Position numbers and translations under genes: made by a program
DNA from: an uncultured Oscillospiraceae bacterium
GTDB taxonomy: Bacteria > Bacillota > Clostridia > Oscillospirales > Oscillospiraceae
Direction: 5' to 3'
Assembly (NCBI GenBank): GCA_947168655.1
Contig: CAMVMU010000003.1
Span: 1-64,000, forward strand
DNA length: 64,000 bases
Part shown: positions 49,917 through 59,314 of the stretch, piece after piece
How the letters are laid out: each line of letters starts with the position of its first letter
Position numbering within the stretch: position 1 is the first letter of the stretch
Notes under the pieces: generated by a model
Database searches by the model: none
What the model was told of the DNA's origin: nothing
Seen by the model: the letters and a program-made list of their open reading frames with translations, nothing else

Positions 49917-51314
49917 ATGCTGAAATTTACACCTGTAACACCGGAAAACGGACACATCCTGCGCGCCTACTATGAAAACTGCCCCTACCGGCTGTGTGAG
50001 TACGCCGTGGGCACCAAGCTCATGTGGAGAGGTTATCTGCACCCGTCCTTTGCCGAGGCAGCCGGGTGCCTGATCGTCCGCAATGAGATCGAGGGAGAGA
50101 TCCTCTTTGATCTGCCGGTCCCGTCGGCGGAGGGAGACGTGGACGCCGCGCTCACCGCCGTGGAGGAATACTGCACAAAGGCGGGGCTTCGCCCTGTGAT
50201 CTCCGTGGTGCCTCAGGAGGAGACGGCGCTGCTGTGCGGCCGATACGCCCGGGTGATCATGACCAGCAAGCGTATGTGGAAGGATTACCTCTACCGCGCC
50301 TCGGATCTGGCGGGATTCGCCGGCCGGCGATACAGCGGCCAGCGCAACCACATCAACAAGTTCCGCAAGGAGCATCCCAACGCCCGCTTCGTTGAGCTGA
50401 CGGGGGCTGACATGCCGCGGCTGGAGGAGTTCTGGCGGGCATATGAATCCGAGTTTCAGAAGGACAGCTTCAACGCCCGGCGGGAGCTCCGCTACGCCAG
50501 GGACACGTTCGGCCTGATGGACACGGGCTGGTTCCGCTGCGGCGCGCTGGAGGAAGACGGCCGGCTGCTGGCGGTGAGCCTGGCGGAGAAGTCCGGTGAT
50601 ACACTGATCATCCACATCGAGAAGGCGCTCTACTCCGCGCCGGGTGCCTATCCCGCCCTGGTGCAGGCTTTTGCCGGCCATTTTGCCGCCGACTGCCAGT
50701 GGATCAACCGGGAGGACGACGCCCGGGACAAGGGACTGCGGACCTCCAAGCTCCAGTATCTGCCGGCGGAGCTGGGCAGCAAGGTCCACTTTGCCGTGGG
50801 CAGCGAGCTGGACGATCTGGACGATGTGCCCCGGCTGGAAACGGAGCGGCTGGTGCTGGACGGCCTTACGGAGGCGGACACGACCGCCTATAACGCGCTG
50901 TGTCTGGACGATGAGCGCAACCGCTGGTGGGGCTACGACTATCGGGAGGACCTCCACGGTGAACTGACAGAGGACTACTTCCTGGATGTGGTACGGGAGG
51001 ACTTTGCCAAACGTATGGCGGTGAACTTCGCCGTGCGCCTGGGGGGAGAACTCATCGGCGAGGCGGTGCTCTACAATCTGGACTGGCGGGGCGGCGCCGA
51101 GCTGGGCTGCCGCGTCGCGCCGGCATACGCCGGTCACGGCTACGGCACAGAGGCTTTCGCCGCGGCAGCGGAATGGGCGCTGTACCGGCTGGGGCTGGAC
51201 CGTGTGGTGGCCAAGTGCTATAAGGAGAACGCGGCATCCTATAAGATGCTGTCGTCCTGCATGCGCCGCAGCGGGGAGGACGAGACGTTTTACTACTTTA
51301 TAAAGACAGTATAA
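49917..51314 (+). CDS. Fusion of a DUF2156-like domain and a GNAT acetyltransferase
   Basis: 465 aa. Residues 1-290 resemble the DUF2156 (phosphatidylglycerol lysyltransferase-like, GNAT-fold) group: YRLCEYAVGTKLMWRG, GQRNHINKFRKEHPN, GALEEDGRLLAVSLAEKSG, YPALVQAFAGHFA and INREDDARDKGLRTSKLQYLP. Residues 300-465 form a second, ordinary GNAT domain: LETERLVLDGLTEAD, GELIGEAVLYN, RVAPAYAGHGYGTEA (acetyl-CoA loop) and ENAASYKML. The two may act in series on one substrate. No membrane helices; substrate unknown. Confidence 0.82.
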   Translation: MLKFTPVTPENGHILRAYYENCPYRLCEYAVGTKLMWRGYLHPSFAEAAGCLIVRNEIEGEILFDLPVPSAEGDVDAALTAVEEYCTKAGLRPVISVVPQEETALLCGRYARVIMTSKRMWKDYLYRASDLAGFAGRRYSGQRNHINKFRKEHPNARFVELTGADMPRLEEFWRAYESEFQKDSFNARRELRYARDTFGLMDTGWFRCGALEEDGRLLAVSLAEKSGDTLIIHIEKALYSAPGAYPALVQAFAGHFAADCQWINREDDARDKGLRTSKLQYLPAELGSKVHFAVGSELDDLDDVPRLETERLVLDGLTEADTTAYNALCLDDERNRWWGYDYREDLHGELTEDYFLDVVREDFAKRMAVNFAVRLGGELIGEAVLYNLDWRGGAELGCRVAPAYAGHGYGTEAFAAAAEWALYRLGLDRVVAKCYKENAASYKMLSSCMRRSGEDETFYYFIKTV

Positions 51315-51343
51315 AACAGGGGGCGATCCGCCCTCTGTTTTTC
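51315..51343 (+). terminator. Terminator after the fusion gene
   Basis: AACAGGGGGCG pairs with CGCCCTCTGTT around ATC, followed by TTTTC. Confidence 0.75.
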
Positions 51344-51404
51344 TATGGAATAATTTGTTCCCGCTTCGCCCCATACTAAAAGAAAACCAACGGGGAGGCG
51401 GGAC

Positions 51405-52811
51405 ATGAAACAGGTGCATTTCACGGATCGCACGGCGGAGATGGACGCTCTGCTGGGGGACGGCCGCTGCTTCGACATGACCAGCCGGATGCTGCGGATC
51501 GGCGGGCGGCAGGCCAAGCTGTGGGTGGTCAACGGCTACGCCGACGACGCGGTACTGGAGCGGATGATCGCCGTGTGGCTGCAGGTGCCGGACTGGAACG
51601 GCATGGATACGCTGGAGGACTTTCTGGAGCGGTACGTCAGCATCTCCGACGTGAAAACGGAGACGGATCAGCGGAAGATGGCCACGGCGGTGTTTGCCGG
51701 AAAGACGCTGCTGATGATCGAGGGACTGGGCGGCGGCATATTGCTGGACGCCAAGCAGTTCCCCCTGCGCTCCATCGAGGAGCCGGACGCCAGCAAGGTG
51801 CTGCGGGGCAGTCACGACGGCTTTGGCGAGAGCCTGATGCAGAACGCCGCCCTGCTGCGCCGCCGCATCCGCCATTCCGGATTGACGCTGGAACCCCACC
51901 AGATCGGCGGCCGGACCGCCATGGACGTGGCCATCTGCTACCTGGAGGGGAAGGCGGACGGGAAGCTGCTGGAGGAACTGCGGCACAAGCTGTCCGCCAT
52001 CGATGAGCGCTCATTGTCCATGGGGCAGGAGAGCGTGGCCGAGTGCCTGTCACCGCGCCAGTGGTACAACCCCTTTCCCAAGGTGCGCTATACCGAGCGG
52101 CCCGACGTGGCGGCAGCCTGCCTCATGGAGGGGGACGTGCTGCTGATGCTGGACAACTCCGCCTCGGCCATGATCCTGCCCACCACCATCTGGAGCTTTG
52201 CCGAGGAGATCAACGATTACTACTTTCCGCCGCTCATCGGTTCCTATCTGCGCATTTTGCGTCTGGTGGTGCTGTTGCTGACGCTGTTCATCACGCCGCT
52301 GTGGTATCTGCTGGTGAACAATCCGGACCGCCTGCCGGAGGGCATGAGCTTCCTGCTGGTGGAGGGGGACTACGCCGTGCCCCTCATCCTGCAGCTGCTG
52401 CTGGTGGAGTTCATCATCGACATTTTGAAGCTGGCCTCGCTGAACACGCCAAACTCTCTGAGCACAGCCTTCAGCATGCTTGGTGCCTTGATCCTGGGCG
52501 ACTTTGCCGTGCAGTCCCGTTGGCTGGTGCCGGAGGTGCTGGTATATATGGCCTTTGTGGCCGTGGCCAGCTACACCCAGCACAGCTACGAGATGGGCTT
52601 TGCGTGTAAGCTGTGCCGGGTGCTGCTGCTGGGCCTCATCTGGCTTTTGGGCTGGTGGGGCTTTGGCCTGGGCGTGGCGGTGATCCTGGCGCTGATCGCC
52701 ACCACCAAACCATTGATCGGCAGAGGCTATCTCTACCCTCTGATCCCCTTCAACGGCAAGGCGCTGGGCGCCATTCTGCACCGGAGGCCCATCAGTCGGG
52801 AGAACACGTGA
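51405..52811 (+). CDS. GerA-family spore germination protein (SpoVAF-like)
   Basis: 468 aa. The soluble N-terminal half has family marks (GLGGGILLDAKQFPLRSIEEPDASKVLRGSHDGFGESL, NAALLRRRIR, RPDVAAACLMEGDVLLMLDNSASAMILP), and the C-terminal half has five to six membrane helices with ITPLWYLLVNN and SLNTPNSLSTAFSMLGAL. It sits in the spore inner membrane. It lacks the usual GerB and GerC partner genes next to it and most resembles the stand-alone SpoVAF type. Supports a spore-forming host. Confidence 0.9.
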   Translation: MKQVHFTDRTAEMDALLGDGRCFDMTSRMLRIGGRQAKLWVVNGYADDAVLERMIAVWLQVPDWNGMDTLEDFLERYVSISDVKTETDQRKMATAVFAGKTLLMIEGLGGGILLDAKQFPLRSIEEPDASKVLRGSHDGFGESLMQNAALLRRRIRHSGLTLEPHQIGGRTAMDVAICYLEGKADGKLLEELRHKLSAIDERSLSMGQESVAECLSPRQWYNPFPKVRYTERPDVAAACLMEGDVLLMLDNSASAMILPTTIWSFAEEINDYYFPPLIGSYLRILRLVVLLLTLFITPLWYLLVNNPDRLPEGMSFLLVEGDYAVPLILQLLLVEFIIDILKLASLNTPNSLSTAFSMLGALILGDFAVQSRWLVPEVLVYMAFVAVASYTQHSYEMGFACKLCRVLLLGLIWLLGWWGFGLGVAVILALIATTKPLIGRGYLYPLIPFNGKALGAILHRRPISRENT

Positions 52812-52820
52812 AAAATAAAC

Positions 52821-52862
52821 AACACAAAGCCGTTCTGCTTGCACAAGGGACGGCTTTGTGTT
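52821..52862 (+). terminator. Terminator after the GerA-family gene
   Basis: AACACAAAGCCGT and ACGGCTTTGTGTT form a 13-bp stem. Confidence 0.85.
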
Positions 52863-52899
52863 ATGCTTATTTTGTATTATTATGTACGGGAGGGATACC

Positions 52900-53691
52900 A
52901 TGGCCCATCTGCGGGACAAGCGGCTGTTTCTGCTGGATATGGACGGCACCATTTATCTGGACGAGCAGCTGTTCGACGGCGTCAAGGAGTTTCTCACCCA
53001 CGTCCGCGCCGTCGGCGGGCGGTATCTGTTCCTCACCAACAACTCCTCCCGTGGCGTGGAGGGCTACATTCAAAAAATGCAAAGGCTGGGCATTGAGACC
53101 ACCGGAGATGATTTCCTCACCTCGGTGGACGCCACCATCCGCCACCTGCGCAACCATCTGCCGGGGAAGCGGTGCTATGTGTTCGGCACCCGGTCCTTCT
53201 ACCAACAGCTGGAGGCGGCCGGCATCCCGGTGACGGACGACCGGGAGGACAGCGTGGACGTGCTGCTGTGCGGCTTCGATACGGAGCTGACCTTTCGCAA
53301 GCTGGAGGACGCCTGTATCCTGCTGAACCGTGGCGTGGACTGGATCGCCACCAATCCGGACTGGGTCTGTCCCACCTGGTACGGCAGCGTGCCGGACTGC
53401 GGCAGCGTGTGTCAGATGCTGACACGGGCCACGGGCCGGGAGCCGCTGGTCATCGGCAAGCCGAAAAGCGCCATGGTGGAGCTGGCTCTGGAGCGGACCG
53501 GCTTCACGGCGGAGCAGGCCGTCATCATCGGCGACCGGCTCTATACCGACGTGGCCTGCGGCGTCAACGCCGGGATCGACAGCATCTTCGTCCTCTCCGG
53601 CGAGGGCGTGATGGAGGACATCAAAAAGTATGGGATCACCCCCACGTGGGTGTTCCGGGATATTGAGAAAGTATGGGAGGAACTGCGATGA
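52900..53691 (+). CDS. HAD-superfamily phosphatase (NagD/AraL type)
   Basis: 263 aa from MAHLRDKRLF (GGGAGGG site). HAD motif I LLDMDGTIYLDE (about 9-20), motif II FLTNNSSRG, a C2 cap region, and motif IV VIIGDRLYTDVACGVNAGIDS. Cap type and GDRLYTD match NagD-like sugar- or glycerol-phosphate phosphatases. It overlaps the MFS gene by four bases and is two genes ahead of a glycerophosphodiesterase, so a role in handling sugar or glycerol phosphates fits. Confidence 0.9.
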   Translation: MAHLRDKRLFLLDMDGTIYLDEQLFDGVKEFLTHVRAVGGRYLFLTNNSSRGVEGYIQKMQRLGIETTGDDFLTSVDATIRHLRNHLPGKRCYVFGTRSFYQQLEAAGIPVTDDREDSVDVLLCGFDTELTFRKLEDACILLNRGVDWIATNPDWVCPTWYGSVPDCGSVCQMLTRATGREPLVIGKPKSAMVELALERTGFTAEQAVIIGDRLYTDVACGVNAGIDSIFVLSGEGVMEDIKKYGITPTWVFRDIEKVWEELR

Positions 53692-55118
53692 AACCGCTGA
53701 AACTCAACTACAAACGCACCGCGCTGATCGGCTTTGCCTTCTTTGGCATCCTGCTGCTGTGGCAGGTGTACGACTCCTGGTGCCCCACCTTTTTGACCGA
53801 CATCTTCGCCCGCAACATCTATGAGATGTCCTCGGCGGAGCTGAAGGCCAGCGACCCGGAGAAGATCCTCAACGTCCAGTGGATCGTGGGCATCATCATG
53901 GCCTGCGACAACCTGGCCGCGCTGATCCTTCTGCCGATCTTCGGAAACCTTTCCGACAAGACGAAGACCCCGATTGGCAAGCGCATGCCCTTCATTCTCG
54001 TGGGCACCTTCGTTTCCGCTGTGGCCTTCCCCTTCATCCCGATCTTCTTCCATTACAACAATGTGGCCGGCATGATTGCCATGATGGCGATCGTGCTGCT
54101 GTTCATGATGATGTACCGCAACCCGGCCGTCGCGCTGATGCCCGACATCACGCCCAAGCCCCTGCGCGCCAAGGCCAACGGCATTATCAATATCATGGGC
54201 TATTTCGGCGGCGCCTTTGCCACAGTGCTGGGACTGGTCTTCGTGCTGTCCCATTACATCAACACCCCCGTGGCTGAGCGCAATCTCTGGACCATCGAGC
54301 TGCCCTTTATCATCGCCTCCGTGCTGATGGTGATCTCCGCGCTGGTGCTGTTCAAGACCATCCGGGAAAACGAGCTGGCTGAAAAGCTCAAGGACGAGAT
54401 GGAATTGGGCGAGCAGCTGGCCGCCGTGGAAACGCCCATCGATGACGACAAGCCCATGTCCAAGGCCAACCGCAACATGCTGCTGGCGATCCTCGGCGCC
54501 GAGTTCCTCTGGTTCATGAGCGACAACGCCCTCGGCACCTACGTCGGCAACTACGTCATCTACTATCTGAACGCCGCGTCCAGTGCCACGATGATCCTGA
54601 CGATCCTCGGCGGCCTCGCCTCCGTCGTCGGCTTCGCCATCGCCGGCGCCATCGCGGACAAGATCGGCCGCAAGTGGACGATCTCCATGGGCCTGATGAT
54701 CACCTTCCTGGGCCTGATCGTCATGTGCTTCGTTATGCCCACCGGGCAAACCGCCGCCAACGCTGCCCACGGCGAGTTCACCTTCCCGGCCCTGCTCTAC
54801 GCGGTTTGGGTGCTCAAGGGGTTCGGCATGGCGTTGGTGCACAACTGCTCCTTCCCGATGGTCGTGGAGCTCTGCTCGGCCAAGCGGATCGGAAAGTTCA
54901 CCGGCTACTACTACGCAGCCAGCATGTCCGCTCAGACGGTCACGCCCGTGCTGCTGGGCCTGGTTCTGCGGGCGGCCAACGCCTGGCGCGCCCTGCCGGT
55001 CTACGCCTGTATCCTTACGCTGCTGAGCTGCACGGTCTTTACATCCCTCGTCAAGAACATCAAGGCCGGCAAGGTGGCCAACGTCACCGGCCTCGAGGCC
55101 ATCGGCGGCGACGATTGA
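53688..55118 (+). CDS. Major facilitator superfamily carrier
   Basis: 476 aa with twelve expected membrane helices. KRTALIGFAFFGILLLWQVYDSWCPTFL opens the first helix; GNLSDKTKTPIGKRMPFILVG (about 84-104) is the cytoplasmic loop 2-3 motif and GAIADKIGRKWTISMG its repeat in the second half. A SLC45/glycoside-like sugar carrier is likely from the SDKTKTPIGKRMP motif. Start is within the HAD stop (ATGA). Exact substrate unknown. Confidence 0.85.
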   Translation: MKPLKLNYKRTALIGFAFFGILLLWQVYDSWCPTFLTDIFARNIYEMSSAELKASDPEKILNVQWIVGIIMACDNLAALILLPIFGNLSDKTKTPIGKRMPFILVGTFVSAVAFPFIPIFFHYNNVAGMIAMMAIVLLFMMMYRNPAVALMPDITPKPLRAKANGIINIMGYFGGAFATVLGLVFVLSHYINTPVAERNLWTIELPFIIASVLMVISALVLFKTIRENELAEKLKDEMELGEQLAAVETPIDDDKPMSKANRNMLLAILGAEFLWFMSDNALGTYVGNYVIYYLNAASSATMILTILGGLASVVGFAIAGAIADKIGRKWTISMGLMITFLGLIVMCFVMPTGQTAANAAHGEFTFPALLYAVWVLKGFGMALVHNCSFPMVVELCSAKRIGKFTGYYYAASMSAQTVTPVLLGLVLRAANAWRALPVYACILTLLSCTVFTSLVKNIKAGKVANVTGLEAIGGDD

Positions 55119-55127
55119 GGATAAGCT

Positions 55128-55967
55128 ATGTGGTACGTTGTATTGATCCTGCTCATCGCGCTGGTGCTCGGTGAGCTCTACACCCTGGCCCTCCGCTGCC
55201 GGCGGGGCCACCCCGACTGGAAATTCCTGCGCCTGTGGCGCTACGCCCACCGGGGCTTTCACGACAAGCCCGCCATCCCCGAGAACTCCATGGCCGCCTT
55301 TCGCCGGGCGGTGGAGAACCGCTTCGGCGCGGAGCTGGACGTGCACCTCATGAAGGACGGCAATCTGGCCGTGATCCACGACAGCAGCCTTCTGCGCACC
55401 GCAGGAGAGGACGTGGCCGTGGAGGATCTGACAGTTGAAGAACTGAAGCAGTACCGTCTGGAGGGCACCGACGAGCAGATCCCCCTGCTGGAGGAGGTGC
55501 TGGCTCTTTTCGAGGATCAGACGCCGCTGATCGTGGAATTGAAGGCGGAGCGGGGCAACTATAATGAGCTGGCCGCCGCCACTGTGGCCATGCTGGACAA
55601 GTTCCGGGTGCGCTACTGTATCGAGTCCTTTGACTACCGCTGCCTGCGCTGGCTGCGCAAAAACCGCCCGGAGATCGTCCGCGGCCAGCTGGCCGAGCAG
55701 TTCTCCCGCCACGGCGACGCCGCCTATCTCAGCGGCATCGCCCGGTTCATCCTCAGCAACCTGCTGATGAATTTCCAGGCGGTGCCCGACTTCATCGCCT
55801 ATCGCTTTTCCGACAGGAAGTGCCTGAGCGTCCGCTGGTGCCGTCGGTTCTACAAGGTGCAGGAGGCCAACTGGACCATCGCCAGTATGGAGGAGATGAC
55901 CGAGGCGGAGAAAGACGGAAATATTGTCATCTTTGAACGCTTCGATCCAAGAGGAGAGAACAAATGA
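55128..55967 (+). CDS. Glycerophosphodiester phosphodiesterase
   Basis: 279 aa. A short N-terminal membrane helix (VVLILLIALVLGELYTLAL), then the GDPD barrel: YAHRGFHDKPAIPENSMAAF (HRG and EN, catalytic, near 39-58), AELDVHLMKDGNLAVIHD (ExD and HD) and LIVELKAERGN. Frees glycerol 3-phosphate from lipid head groups at the membrane. Follows the MFS and HAD genes closely. Confidence 0.9.
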   Translation: MWYVVLILLIALVLGELYTLALRCRRGHPDWKFLRLWRYAHRGFHDKPAIPENSMAAFRRAVENRFGAELDVHLMKDGNLAVIHDSSLLRTAGEDVAVEDLTVEELKQYRLEGTDEQIPLLEEVLALFEDQTPLIVELKAERGNYNELAAATVAMLDKFRVRYCIESFDYRCLRWLRKNRPEIVRGQLAEQFSRHGDAAYLSGIARFILSNLLMNFQAVPDFIAYRFSDRKCLSVRWCRRFYKVQEANWTIASMEEMTEAEKDGNIVIFERFDPRGENK

Positions 55968-56521
55968 GAGTGATCACAGGATCTGCCCGGGGCAGACGGC
56001 TCAAGGAGCTGGAGGGCATGGAGACCCGCCCCACCACAGACAAGGTGAAGGAGGGCATGTTCTCCATCATCCAGTTCGACATCGAGGGCCGGCGCGTGCT
56101 GGATCTGTTTGCCGGCACCGGCCAGCTGGGCATCGAGGCCCTCAGCCGCGGCGCGGCGGAGTGCGTGTTCGTGGACCGCAGGCCCGATGCCGTGGAGCTG
56201 ATCCGGGAGAACGTGAAGCTCTGCGGTCTGGAGGAGAATGCCCGGATCCGGAAAGGGGATTCCCTGGCCTACCTGCGCAGCGGGGAGAAGTTTAACCTGA
56301 TCTTTCTGGACCCGCCCTATGCGTCGGATCTGCTGGATCAGGCGCTGGAGGCTATCGCGGGATTTGACATTTGCCGGCCGCATGGTATAATTGTGGCGGA
56401 AAGCGCGGCGGACCATACTCTGCCGCCGGTACAGCCGCCCTACCGGCTCTACCGGGAGTACCGCTACGGAAAGATCAAGCTGACGGTGTACCATCGCAGC
56501 GGAAACGAGGACGATGAATGA
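55964..56521 (+). CDS. rsmD: 16S rRNA (guanine966-N2)-methyltransferase RsmD
   Basis: 185 aa. MRVITGSARGRRLKELEG opening, TRPTTDKVKEGMFSII, VLDLFAGTGQLGIEALSRGA (motif I) and LIFLDPPYAS (motif IV DPPY) are diagnostic. Methylates G966 in the small subunit. Overlaps its neighbours on both sides by four bases; rsmD-coaD is a conserved pair. Confidence 0.95.
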   Translation: MRVITGSARGRRLKELEGMETRPTTDKVKEGMFSIIQFDIEGRRVLDLFAGTGQLGIEALSRGAAECVFVDRRPDAVELIRENVKLCGLEENARIRKGDSLAYLRSGEKFNLIFLDPPYASDLLDQALEAIAGFDICRPHGIIVAESAADHTLPPVQPPYRLYREYRYGKIKLTVYHRSGNEDDE

Positions 56522-57000
56522 GTATCGCAATTTACCCCGGCAGCTTTGACCCCATCACGCTGGGCCATCTGGACGTGATCCGGCGGGCGGCAGCCTGCTT
56601 TGAAAAGGTGATCGTTTGCGTCATGGTGAACGCCGAGAAGAGATCACCCATGTTCACGGCGGAGGAGCGCGTGGAGCTGATCCGCGCTTCAGTGGCCGGC
56701 ATGGACAACGTGGAGGTGGAGTCGTTCAACGGCTTGCTGGCCGGCTATGCCGAAAGCAAGGGCGCCAACGTGCTGGTGAAGGGCGTGCGCAACGCCACGG
56801 ATTTTGACCAGGAATACCAGATGGCTGCCATCAACCGCGGCATCTGCCCCCAACTGGAGACGGTCCTGCTGCCGTCGAGCCCAGCCTTTCAGCATTTCAG
56901 CAGCACCATGGTCCGTGAAATGATCAAGTACGGCCAGCCCATGGAAAAGTATGTGCCCGCCCCGGTGGCGGAGGAATTAAAGAGAAAGGAAAGAGCTTGA
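56518..57000 (+). CDS. coaD: Phosphopantetheine adenylyltransferase CoaD
   Basis: 160 aa. AIYPGSFDPITLGHLDVIRRAA (nucleotidyltransferase TxGH near 15-18), EERVELIRASVAGMDNVEV, LVKGVRNATDFDQEYQMA and the SSTMVREMI end are all standard. Fourth step of coenzyme A synthesis. Confidence 0.96.
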   Translation: MSIAIYPGSFDPITLGHLDVIRRAAACFEKVIVCVMVNAEKRSPMFTAEERVELIRASVAGMDNVEVESFNGLLAGYAESKGANVLVKGVRNATDFDQEYQMAAINRGICPQLETVLLPSSPAFQHFSSTMVREMIKYGQPMEKYVPAPVAEELKRKERA

Positions 57001-57002
57001 AG

Positions 57003-57518
57003 ATGGAAGAGAAAGACGTACAGCGTTTGCTGGATATGCTCTACGGTATGGTAGATGAGGCGAAGGGCGCCGCTTTCAGCTCTGATAAGTGCGTCATCAA
57101 CCGGGACGATGCGCTGGACCTGCTGGATGAGATCAAGGGCAAGCTGCCTCTTGAGCTGAAGAAGGCGCAGGAGTTGCTTCACGCTCGGGAAGAGTTTATT
57201 AACGCTGCCAAGAAAGAGGCGGAGAGGATCCTGCACCAGGCGGAAACAGATGCGAAAAACATCGTTTCTGACAGTGAGACCCTGCAGGTGGCCCGGCAGA
57301 AGAGCGCTGAGATCATCCGCCGCGCAGAGGAGCGCAGCAAGGAGCTCTATGCCGCTGCCAACACCTATACCGAGGATGCCCTGCGCCGCACGGAGGAGGC
57401 CATCCAGATGGCTCTGACGGAGGTCCAGGAGTCCCGTACCCGCTTCCGCACGGCCTCTGCTGAAAAGCTTCAGGAGCAGCGCCAGAAGCTGAATCACCAG
57501 GAAGAAGAGGAGTTGTAA
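57003..57518 (+). CDS. Coiled-coil protein (ATP synthase subunit H/DivIVA-like region)
   Basis: 171 aa from ATG 57003 (the track uses a TTG two codons earlier). Almost wholly helical with long heptad stretches (EEFINAAKKEAERILHQAETDAKNIVSDSE, SAEIIRRAEERSKELYAAANTYTEDALRRTEEA). Similar proteins follow coaD in many clostridia and are thought to be cell-division or cell-shape related; function unproven. Confidence 0.8.
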   Translation: MEEKDVQRLLDMLYGMVDEAKGAAFSSDKCVINRDDALDLLDEIKGKLPLELKKAQELLHAREEFINAAKKEAERILHQAETDAKNIVSDSETLQVARQKSAEIIRRAEERSKELYAAANTYTEDALRRTEEAIQMALTEVQESRTRFRTASAEKLQEQRQKLNHQEEEEL

Positions 57519-57615
57519 AAACGCAGAAAATTACACTTCATTTTTGTGTAAAATGACCATTTTTTATCCGCGCAAGTTTCCAGACTGAGTGACAATTGGA
57601 TATATTGTGGTTTAT

Positions 57616-57655
57616 CAAAAACGGCAGGCACTATATGTAGTGTCTGCCGTTTTTT
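57616..57655 (+). terminator. Terminator after the coaD operon
   Basis: CAAAAACGGCAGGCACTA pairs with TAGTGTCTGCCGTTTTT around TATG. Confidence 0.9.
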
Positions 57656-57757
57656 AACGCACAGAATATAGAACGGATGTTTCAAAATCTGCCCGGAAAA
57701 ATGAGATAAAATATCGAAAAAAAGCGAAAAACCGGACCATTTCACAAAAAAATCTAC

Positions 57758-57836
57758 TTGCATTTGGCCGGGAAATTATGTATACTCAATCTACCAGGTG
57801 GGGAATTGTGGGGGAAGTGCCCCTATTTGTGGGGGA
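57758..57836 (+). promoter_or_regulatory. mraZ promoter and MraZ-type operator repeats
   Basis: TTGCAT, 17 bases, TATACT (57781-57786), followed by three TGGGG(G) repeats at 57799, 57809 and 57830, two of them ten bases apart as known for MraZ operators. The long untranslated leader and this region fill 57656-57888, where I see no gene. Confidence 0.8.
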
Positions 57837-57888
57837 TCATCCCACGATTTCCTGAAAAACCGATCTGTGAACGAGGGGGGTGACAGAC

Positions 57889-58305
57889 GTGACCGGGCAA
57901 TATGCACACAACATCGACGCCAAGGGCCGTCTGTTCATTCCCGCCAAACTGCGAGAGGAGCTGGGCTCCACGTTCCACGTGATCGCCGGACAGGACCACT
58001 GCCTGTATATTTTCTCTGAGGACAAGTGGAACGCCTGGATGGAACAGCTGGGAACCAAGAATTACAGCGAAATCAAAGCATTGCGTTCCGTGTTTGCCAA
58101 TGCCGCCGACTGTGAGCCGGACGGCCAGGGCCGCATCTTGATCCCCGCGCGTCTGCGCAGCTGGGCGAATCTGGAGAAGGAAGTCGTCGTCATCGGCAGC
58201 TTTGACCGTGTGGAGATCTGGAATGCCCAGCGCTGGGCCAAGATGGATGAAGAGGCTTTCTCCAGCGGCGCTCTGGAGGCCGCCATGGAAGCCATGGGTC
58301 TGTAA
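57889..58305 (+). CDS. mraZ: Division/cell-wall operon regulator MraZ
   Basis: 138 aa from GTG 57889 (MTGQYAHNIDAKGRL), which has GAGGGGGGTGA at ideal distance; the track starts three codons earlier inside that site. Two SpoVT/AbrB-like halves: NIDAKGRLFIPAKLREEL and PDGQGRILIPARLRSWA carry the DxxGR and (L)P motifs. Binds the TGGG repeats upstream and controls the dcw cluster. Confidence 0.95.
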   Translation: MTGQYAHNIDAKGRLFIPAKLREELGSTFHVIAGQDHCLYIFSEDKWNAWMEQLGTKNYSEIKALRSVFANAADCEPDGQGRILIPARLRSWANLEKEVVVIGSFDRVEIWNAQRWAKMDEEAFSSGALEAAMEAMGL

Positions 58306-58308
58306 GAC

Positions 58309-59280
58309 GTGGAGAGGGAATCGTTTCGTCCCAACGGGACGGAGGATATGGCCTACGGCCACAAACCGGTGCTGCTGGACGAGTGCCTGACGGCTCTGAG
58401 CATCAAGCCGGACGGCGTCTATCTGGACGGCACACTGGGCCGGGCCGGGCACTCCCTGGAGATCGTCAGGAGATTGACCACCGGCCGTCTTATCGGCGTG
58501 GACCGGGACGAGGCGGCACTGGAGGCCGCAAGGGAGCGGCTGGCACCGTACATGGACCGGGTAACGCTGGTCCACAGCAACTTCGAGCGGCTGGGAGAGA
58601 TCCTGGCGGAGCTGAATCTGAACGGCGTGGATGGTATGCTGTTCGATTTGGGCGTTTCCTCCCCGCAGCTGGATGATGCCGAGCGCGGATTTTCTTACAT
58701 GCACGATGCGCCGCTGGACATGCGAATGGACCGAACTTCCGACCTGACCGCCCGGGAGGTGGTCAACGGCTGGAGCTATGAGGAGCTGCGGAGAATCCTG
58801 TTTGACTACGGCGAGGAGCGTTACGCCCCAGCCATTGCCTCCGCCATCTGCCGCCGGCGTGAAGAGAGAGAGATAGAGACCACGCTGGAGCTGGCGGAGA
58901 TCATTCGCGGTGCCATGCCCGCCAAGGCCCTGCGGGAAAAACAGCACCCCGCCAAACGGAGCTTTCAGGCCATTCGTATCGCCGTTAACGGCGAGCTGGA
59001 CGTACTGCCGCCTATGCTGCGCGCGGCTGCGGACGGATTGAATCCCGGCGGACGGCTGGCGGTGATTTCCTTCCACTCCCTGGAGGACCGCATTGTCAAG
59101 CGCACCATGCAGGAGTTGGCCACCGGCTGCACCTGCCCCCCGGAATTCCCGGTTTGCGTGTGCGGAAAAAAACCGAAGATGAAGCTGATCACCCGCAAGC
59201 CGGTGGTATCCGGCCCCGCGGAACTGACGTATAACCCCCGCGCCCGCAGCGCCAAGCTGCGCGTGGCGGAAAAGATTTGA
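58309..59280 (+). CDS. rsmH: 16S rRNA (cytosine1402-N4)-methyltransferase RsmH
   Basis: About 323 aa if the GTG three bases past the mraZ stop is used, coupled to it; ATG 58348 (MAYGHKPVLLDECL) is the alternative, with GGAGG at a rather short two-base distance. GHKPVLLDECLTAL, LDGTLGRAGHS (motif I), GVDRDEAALEAA, LFDLGVSSPQLDDAERGFSY and AVISFHSLEDRIVK are family marks. Second gene of the dcw cluster. Confidence 0.94.
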   Translation: MERESFRPNGTEDMAYGHKPVLLDECLTALSIKPDGVYLDGTLGRAGHSLEIVRRLTTGRLIGVDRDEAALEAARERLAPYMDRVTLVHSNFERLGEILAELNLNGVDGMLFDLGVSSPQLDDAERGFSYMHDAPLDMRMDRTSDLTAREVVNGWSYEELRRILFDYGEERYAPAIASAICRRREEREIETTLELAEIIRGAMPAKALREKQHPAKRSFQAIRIAVNGELDVLPPMLRAAADGLNPGGRLAVISFHSLEDRIVKRTMQELATGCTCPPEFPVCVCGKKPKMKLITRKPVVSGPAELTYNPRARSAKLRVAEKI

Positions 59281-59314
59281 CATAGAAAAAGAACCAGAAA
59301 GGAGGCTCCCGACG

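Noticed and set aside
53541-55712. 723-aa minus-strand ORF opposite the MFS and GDPD genes
   Set aside because: Antisense shadow, extremely rich in Asp, His, Gln and Val, spanning two genuine plus-strand genes.
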